Below, piece after piece: positions 35,226 through 44,535 of a DNA stretch of 64,000 nt. Positions within the stretch are counted from its first letter, which is position 1. Each line of letters begins with the position of its first letter. This DNA comes from Pseudobdellovibrionaceae bacterium (GTDB lineage Bacteria; Bdellovibrionota; Bdellovibrionia; Bdellovibrionales; UBA1609). The DNA lies in NCBI GenBank assembly GCA_947444305.1, contig CANEZP010000010.1, positions 1 through 64,000 of the forward strand, in the 5' to 3' direction. A model generated the notes under the pieces. The model saw nothing but the letters and a program-made list of their open reading frames with translations. It made no database searches and had not been told where the DNA came from. Position numbers and translations under genes: made by a program.

Positions 35226-36440
35226 ATGAAAATACAGATGAAGACATGGACGGTCTCGTTGTTCTTTGCCCTTTTACCGGTGTTTCTGCTCGGTTGCGCG
35301 GATTCCGGACAAAAATGCGGCGGTAAGCTTCTGGCGCTCATGCCGTCGGAATCGGGCGAATACACCTTCCAAGAAGTGAAGCTCTCGACCCTTAACGATC
35401 CCTACAGTTTGTCGGGCGGCGCCGCCAAAATTTATTTTGAAAGTTTAATCGGCGGTAGCGGCTACGTTGGTAAAGTCGCGCAACCTCGCTACACCCGATC
35501 GGGAAACACCTGCGTACCGATGGACGCCGCTTCGAGCATGGCGATTTCACTTTACGCCCAGTTCGAAAAAATCATGATGTTCGAAGCGCGCCTGGGAACG
35601 CTCGATATGCTGCAGTGGCCGCGCAAAGTCGGTTTGGACATTCACGTCCGCTCGACCGACGGTATGACCCACAACAACGCGCACTATTTCGGCGGGGGTG
35701 ATTCGATCGCCGTGCTGCCTTATAATTTGGCCGGAGTACCGCTCGCCATGAACCCGGGCGTGATGGCGCACGAACATTTTCACGGGCACTTCCAAGCGCA
35801 GGTGAACGCACGCATCAACGCCGCCTTACCGCCGCTTCAAGATACCGAATCGGTTTTCTATTCGGCCTTCAACATGAACGTATCCGCAAAACCCTCGGTT
35901 GAGGATGTTGAATCGGGAAACATGTTGAAACCGCGCGGGCTCAACGCCTTTGTCTTGCGCGCTTGGAACGAAGGGCTGGCCGATCTATACGGGGCCATCT
36001 ATAGCAAGAACCCACGCTTCTTCGACGAATCGCTGCCCATGCTTGCCGAAACACGATCGTTAAAGGCAGATGCCGTGCGGTTCATGCCCGCAAGAAGGCT
36101 GACGGCAATGGTCAACAAGATCCAAGATCCTAAAATGTTGGTGGGCGTAAGTTACGTGCAGGGTTCTTACCTCGCCCGGTTGATGTATTCGATCGCGTTG
36201 AGCGGAGTTGAAACCCCCGAAGTTTTCTTGGTGCGCGTGATGAGACGTTTAAGTGAAGTACCGCCAGCGATCTTGGCGGACTTCGACGTAAAAACGATCG
36301 AGTTCGAACGTATCTTACCTATTCTCCTTAAAGATTTTCCGTTGAACGCGGAAGCCTGTTCGCAAATTCGTAAAACCGTCAGCAAAGACATGATGTCGGG
36401 GAGCTTCGCTAAATGTACCGATCCATCGCGTTCGTTTTAA
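35226..36440 (+). CDS. Hypothetical lipoprotein with HEXXH motif (putative metallopeptidase-like)
   Basis: Lipobox LLGCADSG; GVMAHEHFHGHFQAQ. Confidence 0.68.
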   Translation: MKIQMKTWTVSLFFALLPVFLLGCADSGQKCGGKLLALMPSESGEYTFQEVKLSTLNDPYSLSGGAAKIYFESLIGGSGYVGKVAQPRYTRSGNTCVPMDAASSMAISLYAQFEKIMMFEARLGTLDMLQWPRKVGLDIHVRSTDGMTHNNAHYFGGGDSIAVLPYNLAGVPLAMNPGVMAHEHFHGHFQAQVNARINAALPPLQDTESVFYSAFNMNVSAKPSVEDVESGNMLKPRGLNAFVLRAWNEGLADLYGAIYSKNPRFFDESLPMLAETRSLKADAVRFMPARRLTAMVNKIQDPKMLVGVSYVQGSYLARLMYSIALSGVETPEVFLVRVMRRLSEVPPAILADFDVKTIEFERILPILLKDFPLNAEACSQIRKTVSKDMMSGSFAKCTDPSRSF

Positions 36441-36958
36441 TTCTATCTTGCTCGCAAGTTTGGGCGGAGCCCCAAAATTCAGCAGAGCCGCAATTCGGCG
36501 GGGGCCTAGGTTACGAAGTTCGCATTCAGCGCGAAGTGAATCCTGATTTTGCGGAGACGAAGAGCGTGCCGCAGTTGTTCGCGCAAATGTTGTTCACGCA
36601 TTGGGGTGCGCACGTCGAAGCCGGTACCGAGACTCAATCGTCAAATTCGGGCGGGCTTAGCGTTGACGCTCGCTCGGTCAACGTGGGCGCTTGGGGCCGC
36701 TACAAATTTTTGGAAGAGAAACGTTGGCGTCCTTTCGCCTCCGCGGGCGTGGGCTCTTACTTCGACCGCGTGACCTCACAATTCGGAACGGCCTCAAATG
36801 TTAGCCGGGGAAAACGGCCATACGTCGGTTTCGGTGGGGGAATCTCGGCGGTCTTTTGGGAACGCATGCTCTTCGAAACAGAATTGCGCGGTTCGCTGGT
36901 CCGAGAACGAAAAGAGCCGACATTGTCGGCTCTTTTGCGCATCGGATTTTTATTTTAG
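36413..36958 (+). CDS. Hypothetical outer-membrane beta-barrel protein
   Basis: Signal peptide; C-terminus LLRIGFLF (OMP-like terminal Phe); 28-bp overlap with the preceding gene. Confidence 0.7.
   Translation: MYRSIAFVLILSCSQVWAEPQNSAEPQFGGGLGYEVRIQREVNPDFAETKSVPQLFAQMLFTHWGAHVEAGTETQSSNSGGLSVDARSVNVGAWGRYKFLEEKRWRPFASAGVGSYFDRVTSQFGTASNVSRGKRPYVGFGGGISAVFWERMLFETELRGSLVRERKEPTLSALLRIGFLF
36910..36936. terminator. Bidirectional terminator-like hairpin inside the 3' coding end of 36413-36958
   Basis: AAAAGAGCCGAC-ATT-GTCGGCTCTTTT, perfect 12-bp stem. Confidence 0.75.
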
Positions 36959-36962
36959 AGCG

Positions 36963-37901
36963 CTACTGAACAACCTTCTGCACAAGCGCGGCTTTCGTGC
37001 CGGTGTCTTTCATGAATTGGACGCGTGCTTCGGTAGCATCTTTGTTCGTGTCGTAAAGGCCGACGCTGACGCGATACCAAGTGCGGCCCTGTACGGTCGC
37101 GAGGGCGTAAAAGGCGGTTGCCCAGCCTTTGCTTTTCAAGGAAGCGGCGTGATTCTTCGCTTCGTTTTCTTCCGAGTACGAAGCCACTTGGACCGTGTAC
37201 TTGCCGATCGCGCTCGAAGCTACGGAGGGAAGTGCGCTTGAAGGTTTACGGGGTTCTTTCGCGCCGTCGGTAGGCGCTTCACCTTTTGCAACTTTGTCGG
37301 CCGCATCGTGAACGCCGTCCTTATGCGCGCCGGGCTTCGCGGCGGAAGTCTTTGCGGTCTTAGCGTCCGTGGCGTGATCGTCACCGTGCTTCGCAGGCGC
37401 GGCGTGCGCGTCGGCTTCGTTGTGAGCGGCGGCTGCGCCGTGAGCGGGGGCCGCGGCGGGAGCGGGGGCTACCGCGTGGCTATCTACGGCGTGCGCATCG
37501 GTGGCCGCGTGGCCGTCGGCTTTTTTCGCGCGGGGAACGGCTTTGTAACCTTCGTTGTCGTGAGCGGCGGGCTTCGCTTCGGCATGACCGTGGTCATTAA
37601 CTTCGTTCTCGGAAGTGTCGACGGGCTCGTGCGCGCCGGCGCGCTCTTTATTCACGAACTCTTCCGTCAGGCTTTCGACTTCTTTCTCGCTGATTTTTTC
37701 GCCGTCTTCGGCGTTGGTCGACGCGATTCCACGTTCGGCTTTATATTCGCCTTCGAGAGCCATGCGGCGTTGCTCGCTCTTGCTGAATTGGTGGCCGACG
37801 AAAGTGCCTACCGAGAATGACAATAAAGAGATGAAGAAGACCAACACAACCTTGATCAAGGTGTCGGCTTTCGAACTGCCTTTTTCCGAGTTTACAGACA
37901 T
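36963..37901 (-). CDS. SPOR-domain membrane protein with His/Ala-rich linker
   Basis: N-terminal TM; C-term KYTVQVASYSEENEAKNHAASLKSKGWATAFY...YRVSVGLYD. Confidence 0.82.
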   Translation of the reverse strand: MSVNSEKGSSKADTLIKVVLVFFISLLSFSVGTFVGHQFSKSEQRRMALEGEYKAERGIASTNAEDGEKISEKEVESLTEEFVNKERAGAHEPVDTSENEVNDHGHAEAKPAAHDNEGYKAVPRAKKADGHAATDAHAVDSHAVAPAPAAAPAHGAAAAHNEADAHAAPAKHGDDHATDAKTAKTSAAKPGAHKDGVHDAADKVAKGEAPTDGAKEPRKPSSALPSVASSAIGKYTVQVASYSEENEAKNHAASLKSKGWATAFYALATVQGRTWYRVSVGLYDTNKDATEARVQFMKDTGTKAALVQKVVQ

Positions 37902-38006
37902 ATATTTTCCTCCAAGAGCGGTAACTAAATGTTAATGGATTTAGGCCCCGCGGGTCAACATGCCTACGTCTTGACATCGGTAAAGAAGACCTATTGATAG
38001 GTATAA

Positions 38007-38816
38007 ATGAAAAATCTCGACCTTTCCAAAGCACTGACGGCCTCCCGCGAGGCGGCACAAGAGGGACGTAAAGTCCTGTTGCACTACTTCCGCCAACTTA
38101 AAAAGGTCCAGGAAAAGGCGCACGCCGGGCTGGTCAGCGAAGCCGACGTCGAAAGCGAAAAGATAATCACAAAGGTTTTGCAAAAGCATTTCCCCGAGGT
38201 GCCGGTACTCGGTGAAGAGGGCGCCTTCCTCACCAAAGACGAACACATCTCGCGCACCACCTGGGTCGTCGATCCGCTCGACGGTACGACTAATTACGTG
38301 CACGGCTTTCACGTATTCTGCATTAGCATCGGCCTGCAAGTTGAGGGTGAGTTGGTCGCCGGACTGATCGATGTTCCCATTCTCGACAAGACCTACGAAG
38401 CGAAGAAGGGCGGCGGCGCTTACGTCAACGGCGAGAAGCTGTCGGTTTCCAAAACGGCCGCGCTACGCGACTCGCTTCTCGCCACCGGATTTTTTCCCGA
38501 TAATACGGACGCGCTAAAAGATCAGCTCAGAATATTTGCCGACCTCGTTTACGAAGCTCGCGGAATCCGGCGCGCGGGCGCGGCCGCCTACGATATGTGC
38601 ATGGTGGCCGAAGGTGTCTTCGATAGTTTTTGGGAACCTAACCTTAAGCCCTGGGATACCGCGGCCGGCGCGGTGCTTATCCGTGAAGCGGGCGGCTCGG
38701 TTTGGAATTACTCCGGTGAAGATTATAAACTCGGCGATACAACTTTGCTCGCGGGCAATACGACCGTTTGCAATTTGTTAAAAGAGCGCATCAAGAAACT
38801 ATATCCATCAAAGTAA
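38007..38816 (+). CDS. suhB: Inositol monophosphatase family protein
   Basis: VLGEEGAF, WVVDPLDGTTNYVHGFHVF, KPWDTAAGAVLIREAGG. Confidence 0.9.
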   Translation: MKNLDLSKALTASREAAQEGRKVLLHYFRQLKKVQEKAHAGLVSEADVESEKIITKVLQKHFPEVPVLGEEGAFLTKDEHISRTTWVVDPLDGTTNYVHGFHVFCISIGLQVEGELVAGLIDVPILDKTYEAKKGGGAYVNGEKLSVSKTAALRDSLLATGFFPDNTDALKDQLRIFADLVYEARGIRRAGAAAYDMCMVAEGVFDSFWEPNLKPWDTAAGAVLIREAGGSVWNYSGEDYKLGDTTLLAGNTTVCNLLKERIKKLYPSK

Positions 38817-38979
38817 TTAACCGGTTTCGTTAACCGGCGTAGTCCTGTCAAAAAAATCCTACGGTCAAAATGCTTTTGTCGGTCCAGCACTAGGCAAAAA
38901 GATCCAAAAGGCCCAGTGAAAGGCCTGAAACCTAAATCAACGTCTCGTCAAAAAGCGCGGTTCCCGCGCTAAAGTCCTG

Positions 38980-38996
38980 TTGGCACCTGCCTTGCT
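38980..38996 (+). promoter_or_regulatory. Sigma-54-type (-24/-12) promoter of the fliL flagellar operon
   Basis: TTGGCAC CTGCC TTGCT matches YTGGCAC-N5-TTGCW; about 55 bp upstream of the fliL start. Confidence 0.8.
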
Positions 38997-39050
38997 CATT
39001 CAAGGGTTCGTAGCACTACTTTTGAAATTGATTAAGACAGGGGATCTCTC

Positions 39051-39584
39051 GTGGCCGAAACAAACGCTAGCCCAGCTTCACCATCACCCGAGGGCGGTGG
39101 TTCGTCTGGTGGTAAACCGACTTTGTTCATCTTGCTCGCCATCATTAATATGGCGGTCCTCATCGGCGTTTGCGCGATGATGTACTTAGGTCAGAAGAAA
39201 AAAGAATCACAACCCGGCATCGACGACGTCATCAACGGCGAACACGAGAAGTCGAAAGAAGAAGAACACTCGAAAGAATTCATCGGCAAACTCGTGCCGT
39301 TAGAGACTTTCCTAGTCAACGTTTCGGGCTCGCGCGGCCGTAAGCTCGTGAAGATTAATATGGAGCTCGAGGTAACGAACGCCGAGGTCCAGGAAGAGGT
39401 CGAGAAGATCAAGCCGAAGATCCGGGACTACATCATCATTATCGCATCCAGCAAAACGTTCGCCGAGATCTCGACCAAAGAAGGCAAAGACGCCCTTCGC
39501 GAAGAGATCAAAAACCAGATCAATTTGTTTCTGACCAAAGGCCAGATCACTAAAGTTTACTTCACCGAATTCATTCTCAATTAA
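39051..39584 (+). CDS. fliL: Flagellar basal body-associated protein FliL
   Basis: N-terminal TM, FLVNVSGSRGRKLVKINMELEV, position before fliM. Confidence 0.9.
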   Translation: MAETNASPASPSPEGGGSSGGKPTLFILLAIINMAVLIGVCAMMYLGQKKKESQPGIDDVINGEHEKSKEEEHSKEFIGKLVPLETFLVNVSGSRGRKLVKINMELEVTNAEVQEEVEKIKPKIRDYIIIIASSKTFAEISTKEGKDALREEIKNQINLFLTKGQITKVYFTEFILN

Positions 39585-39597
39585 TTAAGGATTACTG

Positions 39598-40587
39598 ATG
39601 AGCCAGGTTTTATCACAAAGTGAAGTTGATGCCCTCCTCGCCGCGGTTTCCGAAGGCGAGATAGGCGCGGGCGAAGGCCAGACCACCGGTATCCCCGGTG
39701 ACGAACGCGTCGTCGTTGTTTACGATCTGACCTCGCAGGATCGTATCATCCGCGGCCGTTTACCGCAGCTCGACGTTATCTACGAAAAATTCATGCGTTC
39801 ATTCCGGGTCTCGTTGTCGTCGGCGCTACGTAAGATCGCGACGTTAACCCACGCCTCGACCGATTTCTTAAAGTTCGGGGAGTTCATCAATACTTTACCG
39901 ATGCCCACGTGCATGAGCGTTTTGCGCTTCAATGCCCTTCGTGGCTCCGCGCTTTTTGTGATCGAAAGTAAGCTAGCCTATGCTTTGGTCGATAACTTTT
40001 TTGGCGGCGCCGACCGTCCTTATACAAAGATCGAAGGAAAAGATTTTACGCCCATCGAACTTTCGATCGTCCGCAAGGTAGTAGACCTAGCCATCGAAGA
40101 TTTAGAAAATGCCTGGGCTTCGGTTGAGAAGATTGATGCAAGCTTCGTTCGTACGGAGATTAATCCGCAATTCGTTGGTATCGTACCTCCGACGGATATC
40201 GTGATCGCATCGACTTTCGACGTTGAATTGGAAAACGCGAACGGCACGATCACGTTAGTGATTCCGTACGCAACGATTGAGCCGATTAAACAAAAATTGG
40301 CGACCGGTTTCCAGGTAGAATCTGACCAGACAGATAAGAAAATGTGGACGGCGATCATCCGCAGCCAGTTGATCGAGACCGACGTGAACGTCAACGTGAA
40401 CTTGGGTGAAAGCCAAATCACTTTGAACGACCTGATGGGTTTGAAAGTCGGCGACGTGATCCCCTTGGATCAAGACACGACCGGCGAGTTTGATGTGTTA
40501 GTCGAAGGTGTTCCTAAGTTTAAAGGTTATTACGGCATTCACCATGGGTCGGTGGCTGTGCAGGTTACCCGGCCCATAGAAAAATAA
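39598..40587 (+). CDS. fliM: Flagellar motor switch protein FliM
   Basis: SQVLSQSEVDALLAAVSEG; FRVSLSSALRKIA; ALVDNFFGG. Confidence 0.97.
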   Translation: MSQVLSQSEVDALLAAVSEGEIGAGEGQTTGIPGDERVVVVYDLTSQDRIIRGRLPQLDVIYEKFMRSFRVSLSSALRKIATLTHASTDFLKFGEFINTLPMPTCMSVLRFNALRGSALFVIESKLAYALVDNFFGGADRPYTKIEGKDFTPIELSIVRKVVDLAIEDLENAWASVEKIDASFVRTEINPQFVGIVPPTDIVIASTFDVELENANGTITLVIPYATIEPIKQKLATGFQVESDQTDKKMWTAIIRSQLIETDVNVNVNLGESQITLNDLMGLKVGDVIPLDQDTTGEFDVLVEGVPKFKGYYGIHHGSVAVQVTRPIEK

Positions 40588-40598
40588 GGATATAGAAA

Positions 40599-40967
40599 AT
40601 GGCTGACGATAAAGGCGGACTCGCCGCGGTTCAAAATACGGATACGGGCCCGATCGGTAACGACAAAGCGGACAAAATGGCGGGGATTCCCGACACGAGT
40701 CATCGCAATCTAAACCTCATCCTCGACATTCCGTTGCGGGTCGCGGTTGAGCTTGGCCGCACCAAAATGGTGGTCAATGACTTGCTGAACCTCGGTCAAG
40801 GCAGCGTGATCGAGCTGAGCAAGCTTGCCGGCGAGCCGATGGAAGTTTTGGTTAACGATAAATTGGTCGCGCGCGGCGAAGCGGTCGTGGTGAACGAGAA
40901 GTTCGGTGTTCGTTTGACGGACATCATCTCGCCCTCGGAACGCGTTGAACAACTGAACAATAAATAA
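40599..40967 (+). CDS. fliN: Flagellar motor switch protein FliN
   Basis: [69 protein letters not shown]. Confidence 0.97.
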   Translation: MADDKGGLAAVQNTDTGPIGNDKADKMAGIPDTSHRNLNLILDIPLRVAVELGRTKMVVNDLLNLGQGSVIELSKLAGEPMEVLVNDKLVARGEAVVVNEKFGVRLTDIISPSERVEQLNNK

Positions 40968-40980
40968 CGAGATAAAATAA

Positions 40981-41607
40981 ATGAAGTTCACGTTAATCAT
41001 TTTAAGTACTTTGTTCTGCCTGAACGCCCACGCCGCTCCTAAGTCCGACGAAAAATCGGACGAAGCCTTGGTCGCCGCGGCCGAACAATTAATTGCCGAG
41101 GGTAAATCCGAAGCAATGGCCGAAGACGGTCTGGCTACCGAAGTGAAGTCCACTTCATCGGGGTCGGACGCCGTCGAGGCTTCCGCGAAAGGCGTTGAAC
41201 TTAAAGAGTCGGAAATCCCGGTCATCCTCAGCGGTAAGAAAACCGCCGACGAAAAAGGGAATTCGATTTGGCGCATGGTCGCTTCGCTCGCCGTAATCGC
41301 GGTGACCGCGGCCATCGGCATTTTCGTAAGCAAGCGTTACGCCCACAAGAAAGACAAGGGCGGTAAAGTGGCGCGCATCGAGTTGATGCACCAGCTTCAC
41401 TTAGGCCCTAAGAAAAGCATCGGCCTGATTCGCGTCGCCGGCGAGACCATGTTGGTCGGCATCACGGACCAGAACATCAATATGCTTAAAGCCGTCACCC
41501 TGATCGACGACGAACTCGAGCACGTCGTTAACAAAGACTTCAATGGTTTCCTCGAAGACGAATTCTCGATCGAAGACGTACGTTCCGCACTCTCCCCCAG
41601 GTCTTAG
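40981..41607 (+). CDS. fliO: Flagellar biosynthetic protein FliO
   Basis: TM plus KVARIELMHQLHLGPKKSIGLIRVAGETMLVGITDQNI; between fliN and fliP. Confidence 0.88.
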   Translation: MKFTLIILSTLFCLNAHAAPKSDEKSDEALVAAAEQLIAEGKSEAMAEDGLATEVKSTSSGSDAVEASAKGVELKESEIPVILSGKKTADEKGNSIWRMVASLAVIAVTAAIGIFVSKRYAHKKDKGGKVARIELMHQLHLGPKKSIGLIRVAGETMLVGITDQNINMLKAVTLIDDELEHVVNKDFNGFLEDEFSIEDVRSALSPRS

Positions 41608-41616
41608 AGGTAAACG

Positions 41617-42375
41617 ATGACCCGCAACCGTTGGATGCTTTTTGGTTTTTGTTCCTTAGGTGCACTGATGATGGGCGCGGCAAGCGCCCACGCGCAAGTC
41701 ACCTTGCCCAACGTTTCGTTGGGATTCAAAAGCACGAACAATCCGCAAGAAGTCGTAGGCACGATCAAGATCATCATGCTGTTGACGGTGTTGACGTTGG
41801 CGCCGGCCATCTTGATCATGATGACCGCGTTCACCCGCATCATTATCGTTTTAAGCTTCATGCGCCAAGCCTTGGGCACGCAACAGATGCCGCCCAACCA
41901 ATTGCTCGTCGGTCTCGCGCTCTTCCTAACGTTCTTCATCATGTCGCCGGTTTTTAATAAGATTAATTCGGAAGCCCTACAGCCGTACCTTAATAGTCAG
42001 ATCGCGCAAGAAGTCGCGGTCGAAAAAGCTTTGGCTCCTATTCGTGTCTTCATGTTTCACCAGACGCGCGCGACCGATCTCGAGCTCTTCATTAAGTTGA
42101 GCAAGATGGAAGCGCCTCGTACCCGCGCCGATGTTCCCACGACGGTGTTGATTCCCTCGTTCGTGCTTTCCGAGTTGAAGACGGCGTTCATGATCGGCTT
42201 TATCGTTTACTTGCCCTTCTTGGTCATCGACATGGTTGCCGCCTCGGTCCTTATGGCGATGGGGATGATGATGCTTCCGCCGGTGGTGATCTCGCTGCCT
42301 TTTAAAATCATGCTTTTCGTGTTGGTCGACGGTTGGTCTTTGCTGATTGGCTCGTTAGTAAAAACGTTCGGCTAA
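41617..42375 (+). CDS. fliP: Flagellar biosynthetic protein FliP
   Basis: [57 protein letters not shown]. Confidence 0.97.
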   Translation: MTRNRWMLFGFCSLGALMMGAASAHAQVTLPNVSLGFKSTNNPQEVVGTIKIIMLLTVLTLAPAILIMMTAFTRIIIVLSFMRQALGTQQMPPNQLLVGLALFLTFFIMSPVFNKINSEALQPYLNSQIAQEVAVEKALAPIRVFMFHQTRATDLELFIKLSKMEAPRTRADVPTTVLIPSFVLSELKTAFMIGFIVYLPFLVIDMVAASVLMAMGMMMLPPVVISLPFKIMLFVLVDGWSLLIGSLVKTFG

Positions 42376-42402
42376 AAACATTCGGTTAGGGTGGGGTAGT
42401 AA

Positions 42403-42678
42403 ATGTCGGAAGAATTGATCTTAAAACTCGGCCAGGACACTTTGCGCACCACCGCCATGCTCGCGGCGCCGATGCTTGTTTCGGCCTTGGTCGTCGGTCT
42501 GATCGTGTCGGTCTTCCAAGCCGTCACCCAGATTAACGAAGCGACGCTGACCTTCATCCCTAAGATGATCGTGGTCGGCGCGGTTCTCGTGATCGCGGCT
42601 CCCTGGATGATGGATTTGATGAGCCACTTCACCGTCGACCTTTTCGACAATCTCGGAGAGATGGTGCGCATCCGATGA
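42403..42678 (+). CDS. fliQ: Flagellar biosynthetic protein FliQ
   Basis: Two-TM 91-aa FliQ pattern, QAVTQINEATLTFIPKM. Confidence 0.95.
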   Translation: MSEELILKLGQDTLRTTAMLAAPMLVSALVVGLIVSVFQAVTQINEATLTFIPKMIVVGAVLVIAAPWMMDLMSHFTVDLFDNLGEMVRIR

Positions 42679-43457
42679 TCGCTTCGCCGTATCAGTTTAA
42701 CGATACCGAATTGCTCCTGTTCTTCATGGTGCTCGTGCGCATGACTTCGTTCGTCGTCTCGTGGCCGATCTTCGGCATCGAGAATATCAGCGCTCCCGTA
42801 AAAATTCTTTTCGCGACCGTGTTGTCGTTCGTCATTTTCCCTACTCTTCATTTCAAGGCTTCGCAGATTCAAGCCCTCGATAACGACCTGATGCTGCTCG
42901 CGATCCGCGAAGCGTTCATCGGTCTTTCGGTCGGCTACCTCGGCCGCTTTTTCTTCTTCGCTTTCCGGATCGCGGGCGAGATGATTACGCAAGCCGTGGG
43001 CCTCGGCGCCGCGCAGATGTTTAATCCCGCGTTGGGCGGGCAGACGAGCTCGCTCGAACAATTGTACGTCGGCCTCGCTTCGCTTTTCTACCTCGCGGTG
43101 AACGGTCACCATTTTTTGATCACCGGTTTGGTCGGCACGTTCGAAACCGTTCCGGTCGCTCAAATGTCTTTGAACACTTCGCAATTCTTCGGCGTGACGA
43201 ACATGGCGCAAGAAGTGATCGAGCTCGGGCTTAAGCTCAGCGCGCCCATCGTTATTTCCATCTTGGTCATCAATTTGATTTTGGGCGTCGTCGGTAAAAC
43301 GGTTCCGCAGCTGAACGTATTGGTCACCAGCTTTCCCGTGAATATCTTGTGCGGCTTCGCTCTGATGATGATTTCGATGCCGATGTTGATCGATCAGATG
43401 CCCGCGTTTCTTGAGCTCAGCACCACGCGCGTCTTCCAATTCGTGGGGGCCTTTTAG
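42675..43457 (+). CDS. fliR: Flagellar biosynthetic protein FliR
   Basis: Gene order and FliR-type TM pattern; AVGLGAAQMFNPALGGQTSSLEQLY. Confidence 0.93.
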   Translation: MIASPYQFNDTELLLFFMVLVRMTSFVVSWPIFGIENISAPVKILFATVLSFVIFPTLHFKASQIQALDNDLMLLAIREAFIGLSVGYLGRFFFFAFRIAGEMITQAVGLGAAQMFNPALGGQTSSLEQLYVGLASLFYLAVNGHHFLITGLVGTFETVPVAQMSLNTSQFFGVTNMAQEVIELGLKLSAPIVISILVINLILGVVGKTVPQLNVLVTSFPVNILCGFALMMISMPMLIDQMPAFLELSTTRVFQFVGAF

Positions 43458-44524
43458 TGTCGGACGAGGGCGGCGAACGGACAGAAGAGGCGACACAGCA
43501 GCGGCGCGAAGACTTTCGTAACCGCGGCCAAGTCGCCCAGACCCGCGAGCTTTCGTCGGTCTTTTTGCTTTTCGCGACCGTGTTGATCATCGGTTTAATG
43601 AGCCGCTTTTTCTTCGGTCAGATCGTTGAGCTGTTTAACGCCGCCTACGGTGATGACTTGGTGAACACCATCCGCGCGGGCGAAGGTTTCGGCCACATCA
43701 TGATGTTCTCGCTGGTGAAAATGTCGTACTTGATGCTGCCGGTGATGGGAATTTTCTTCGTCATCGGTCTGGCGTCGAACGTCGTGCAGGTCGGTTTCCT
43801 TTATAACGAAGAAGCCTTGAAACTCAGCTGGGAACGCCTGGACCCCGTATCGGGCCTCAAAAAAATGTTCTCGTTCCGCGCGATTACCGAAGGTGCGAAG
43901 GCCTGCCTAAAAGTGACGTTGATCCTTTTCATTTCGTATCTGCTGATCAAAGGCCATTTGCGCCAATTGCCTTTCCTCATGAATTACTCGATCCCGCAAA
44001 TTTTTAACTTCCTCGGTTCGTTGATGATCCGCCTTTTGTCGGGCGTCGGTTTCTTCATGTTGGTCCTCGCGGCGGCGGATTATTTCTACCAGCGCTGGGA
44101 TCTCGAAAAGCAAATGAAGATGACCAAGCAAGAGATCAAGGAAGAACACAAATCGCGCGAAGGTGACCCGATGATCCGCGCGCGCATTAAGCGTATCCAG
44201 CGCGAGATGGCCGGCAAACGCATGATGGAAGAAGTGCCCAAGGCCGACGTCATCATCACGAACCCGACGCACATCGCGATCGCGCTTAAGTACGACGAAA
44301 ACATGGTCGCGCCGACCGTAATCGCCAAGGGTGCCGACGTCGTTGCGCAAAGAATCCGCGAGATGGCGAAAGAATTTAACATTCCCATCATCGAGAATAA
44401 GCCGCTCGCGCGCTCGATGTTTAAAACTATGAAAATCGGCCAGGCAATTCCTAAAGAACTTTATACCGCGGTCGCCGAAGTTCTGTCTTACGTTTACAAA
44501 CTTCGTCGCAAAAAGAATAGATAA
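43457..44524 (+). CDS. flhB: Flagellar biosynthetic protein FlhB
   Basis: GGERTEEATQQRREDFRNRGQVAQTREL; NPTH autocleavage motif (ITNPTHIAIALKY). Confidence 0.97.
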   Translation: MSDEGGERTEEATQQRREDFRNRGQVAQTRELSSVFLLFATVLIIGLMSRFFFGQIVELFNAAYGDDLVNTIRAGEGFGHIMMFSLVKMSYLMLPVMGIFFVIGLASNVVQVGFLYNEEALKLSWERLDPVSGLKKMFSFRAITEGAKACLKVTLILFISYLLIKGHLRQLPFLMNYSIPQIFNFLGSLMIRLLSGVGFFMLVLAAADYFYQRWDLEKQMKMTKQEIKEEHKSREGDPMIRARIKRIQREMAGKRMMEEVPKADVIITNPTHIAIALKYDENMVAPTVIAKGADVVAQRIREMAKEFNIPIIENKPLARSMFKTMKIGQAIPKELYTAVAEVLSYVYKLRRKKNR

Positions 44525-44535
44525 GGTGAGTTGAG

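Noticed and set aside
37971-38009. Leaderless promoter (TTGACA...TTGATA) for suhB
   Set aside because: The -10 match is poor and a weak SD (AGGT) precedes the ATG; the nearby ACCTATTGATAGGT dyad is too short to support on its own.
42372-43496. 374-aa minus-strand ORF opposite fliQ/fliR
   Set aside because: Composition is D/H/R/E/Q-rich antisense-type, no domain, fully overlaps well-supported FliQ and FliR.
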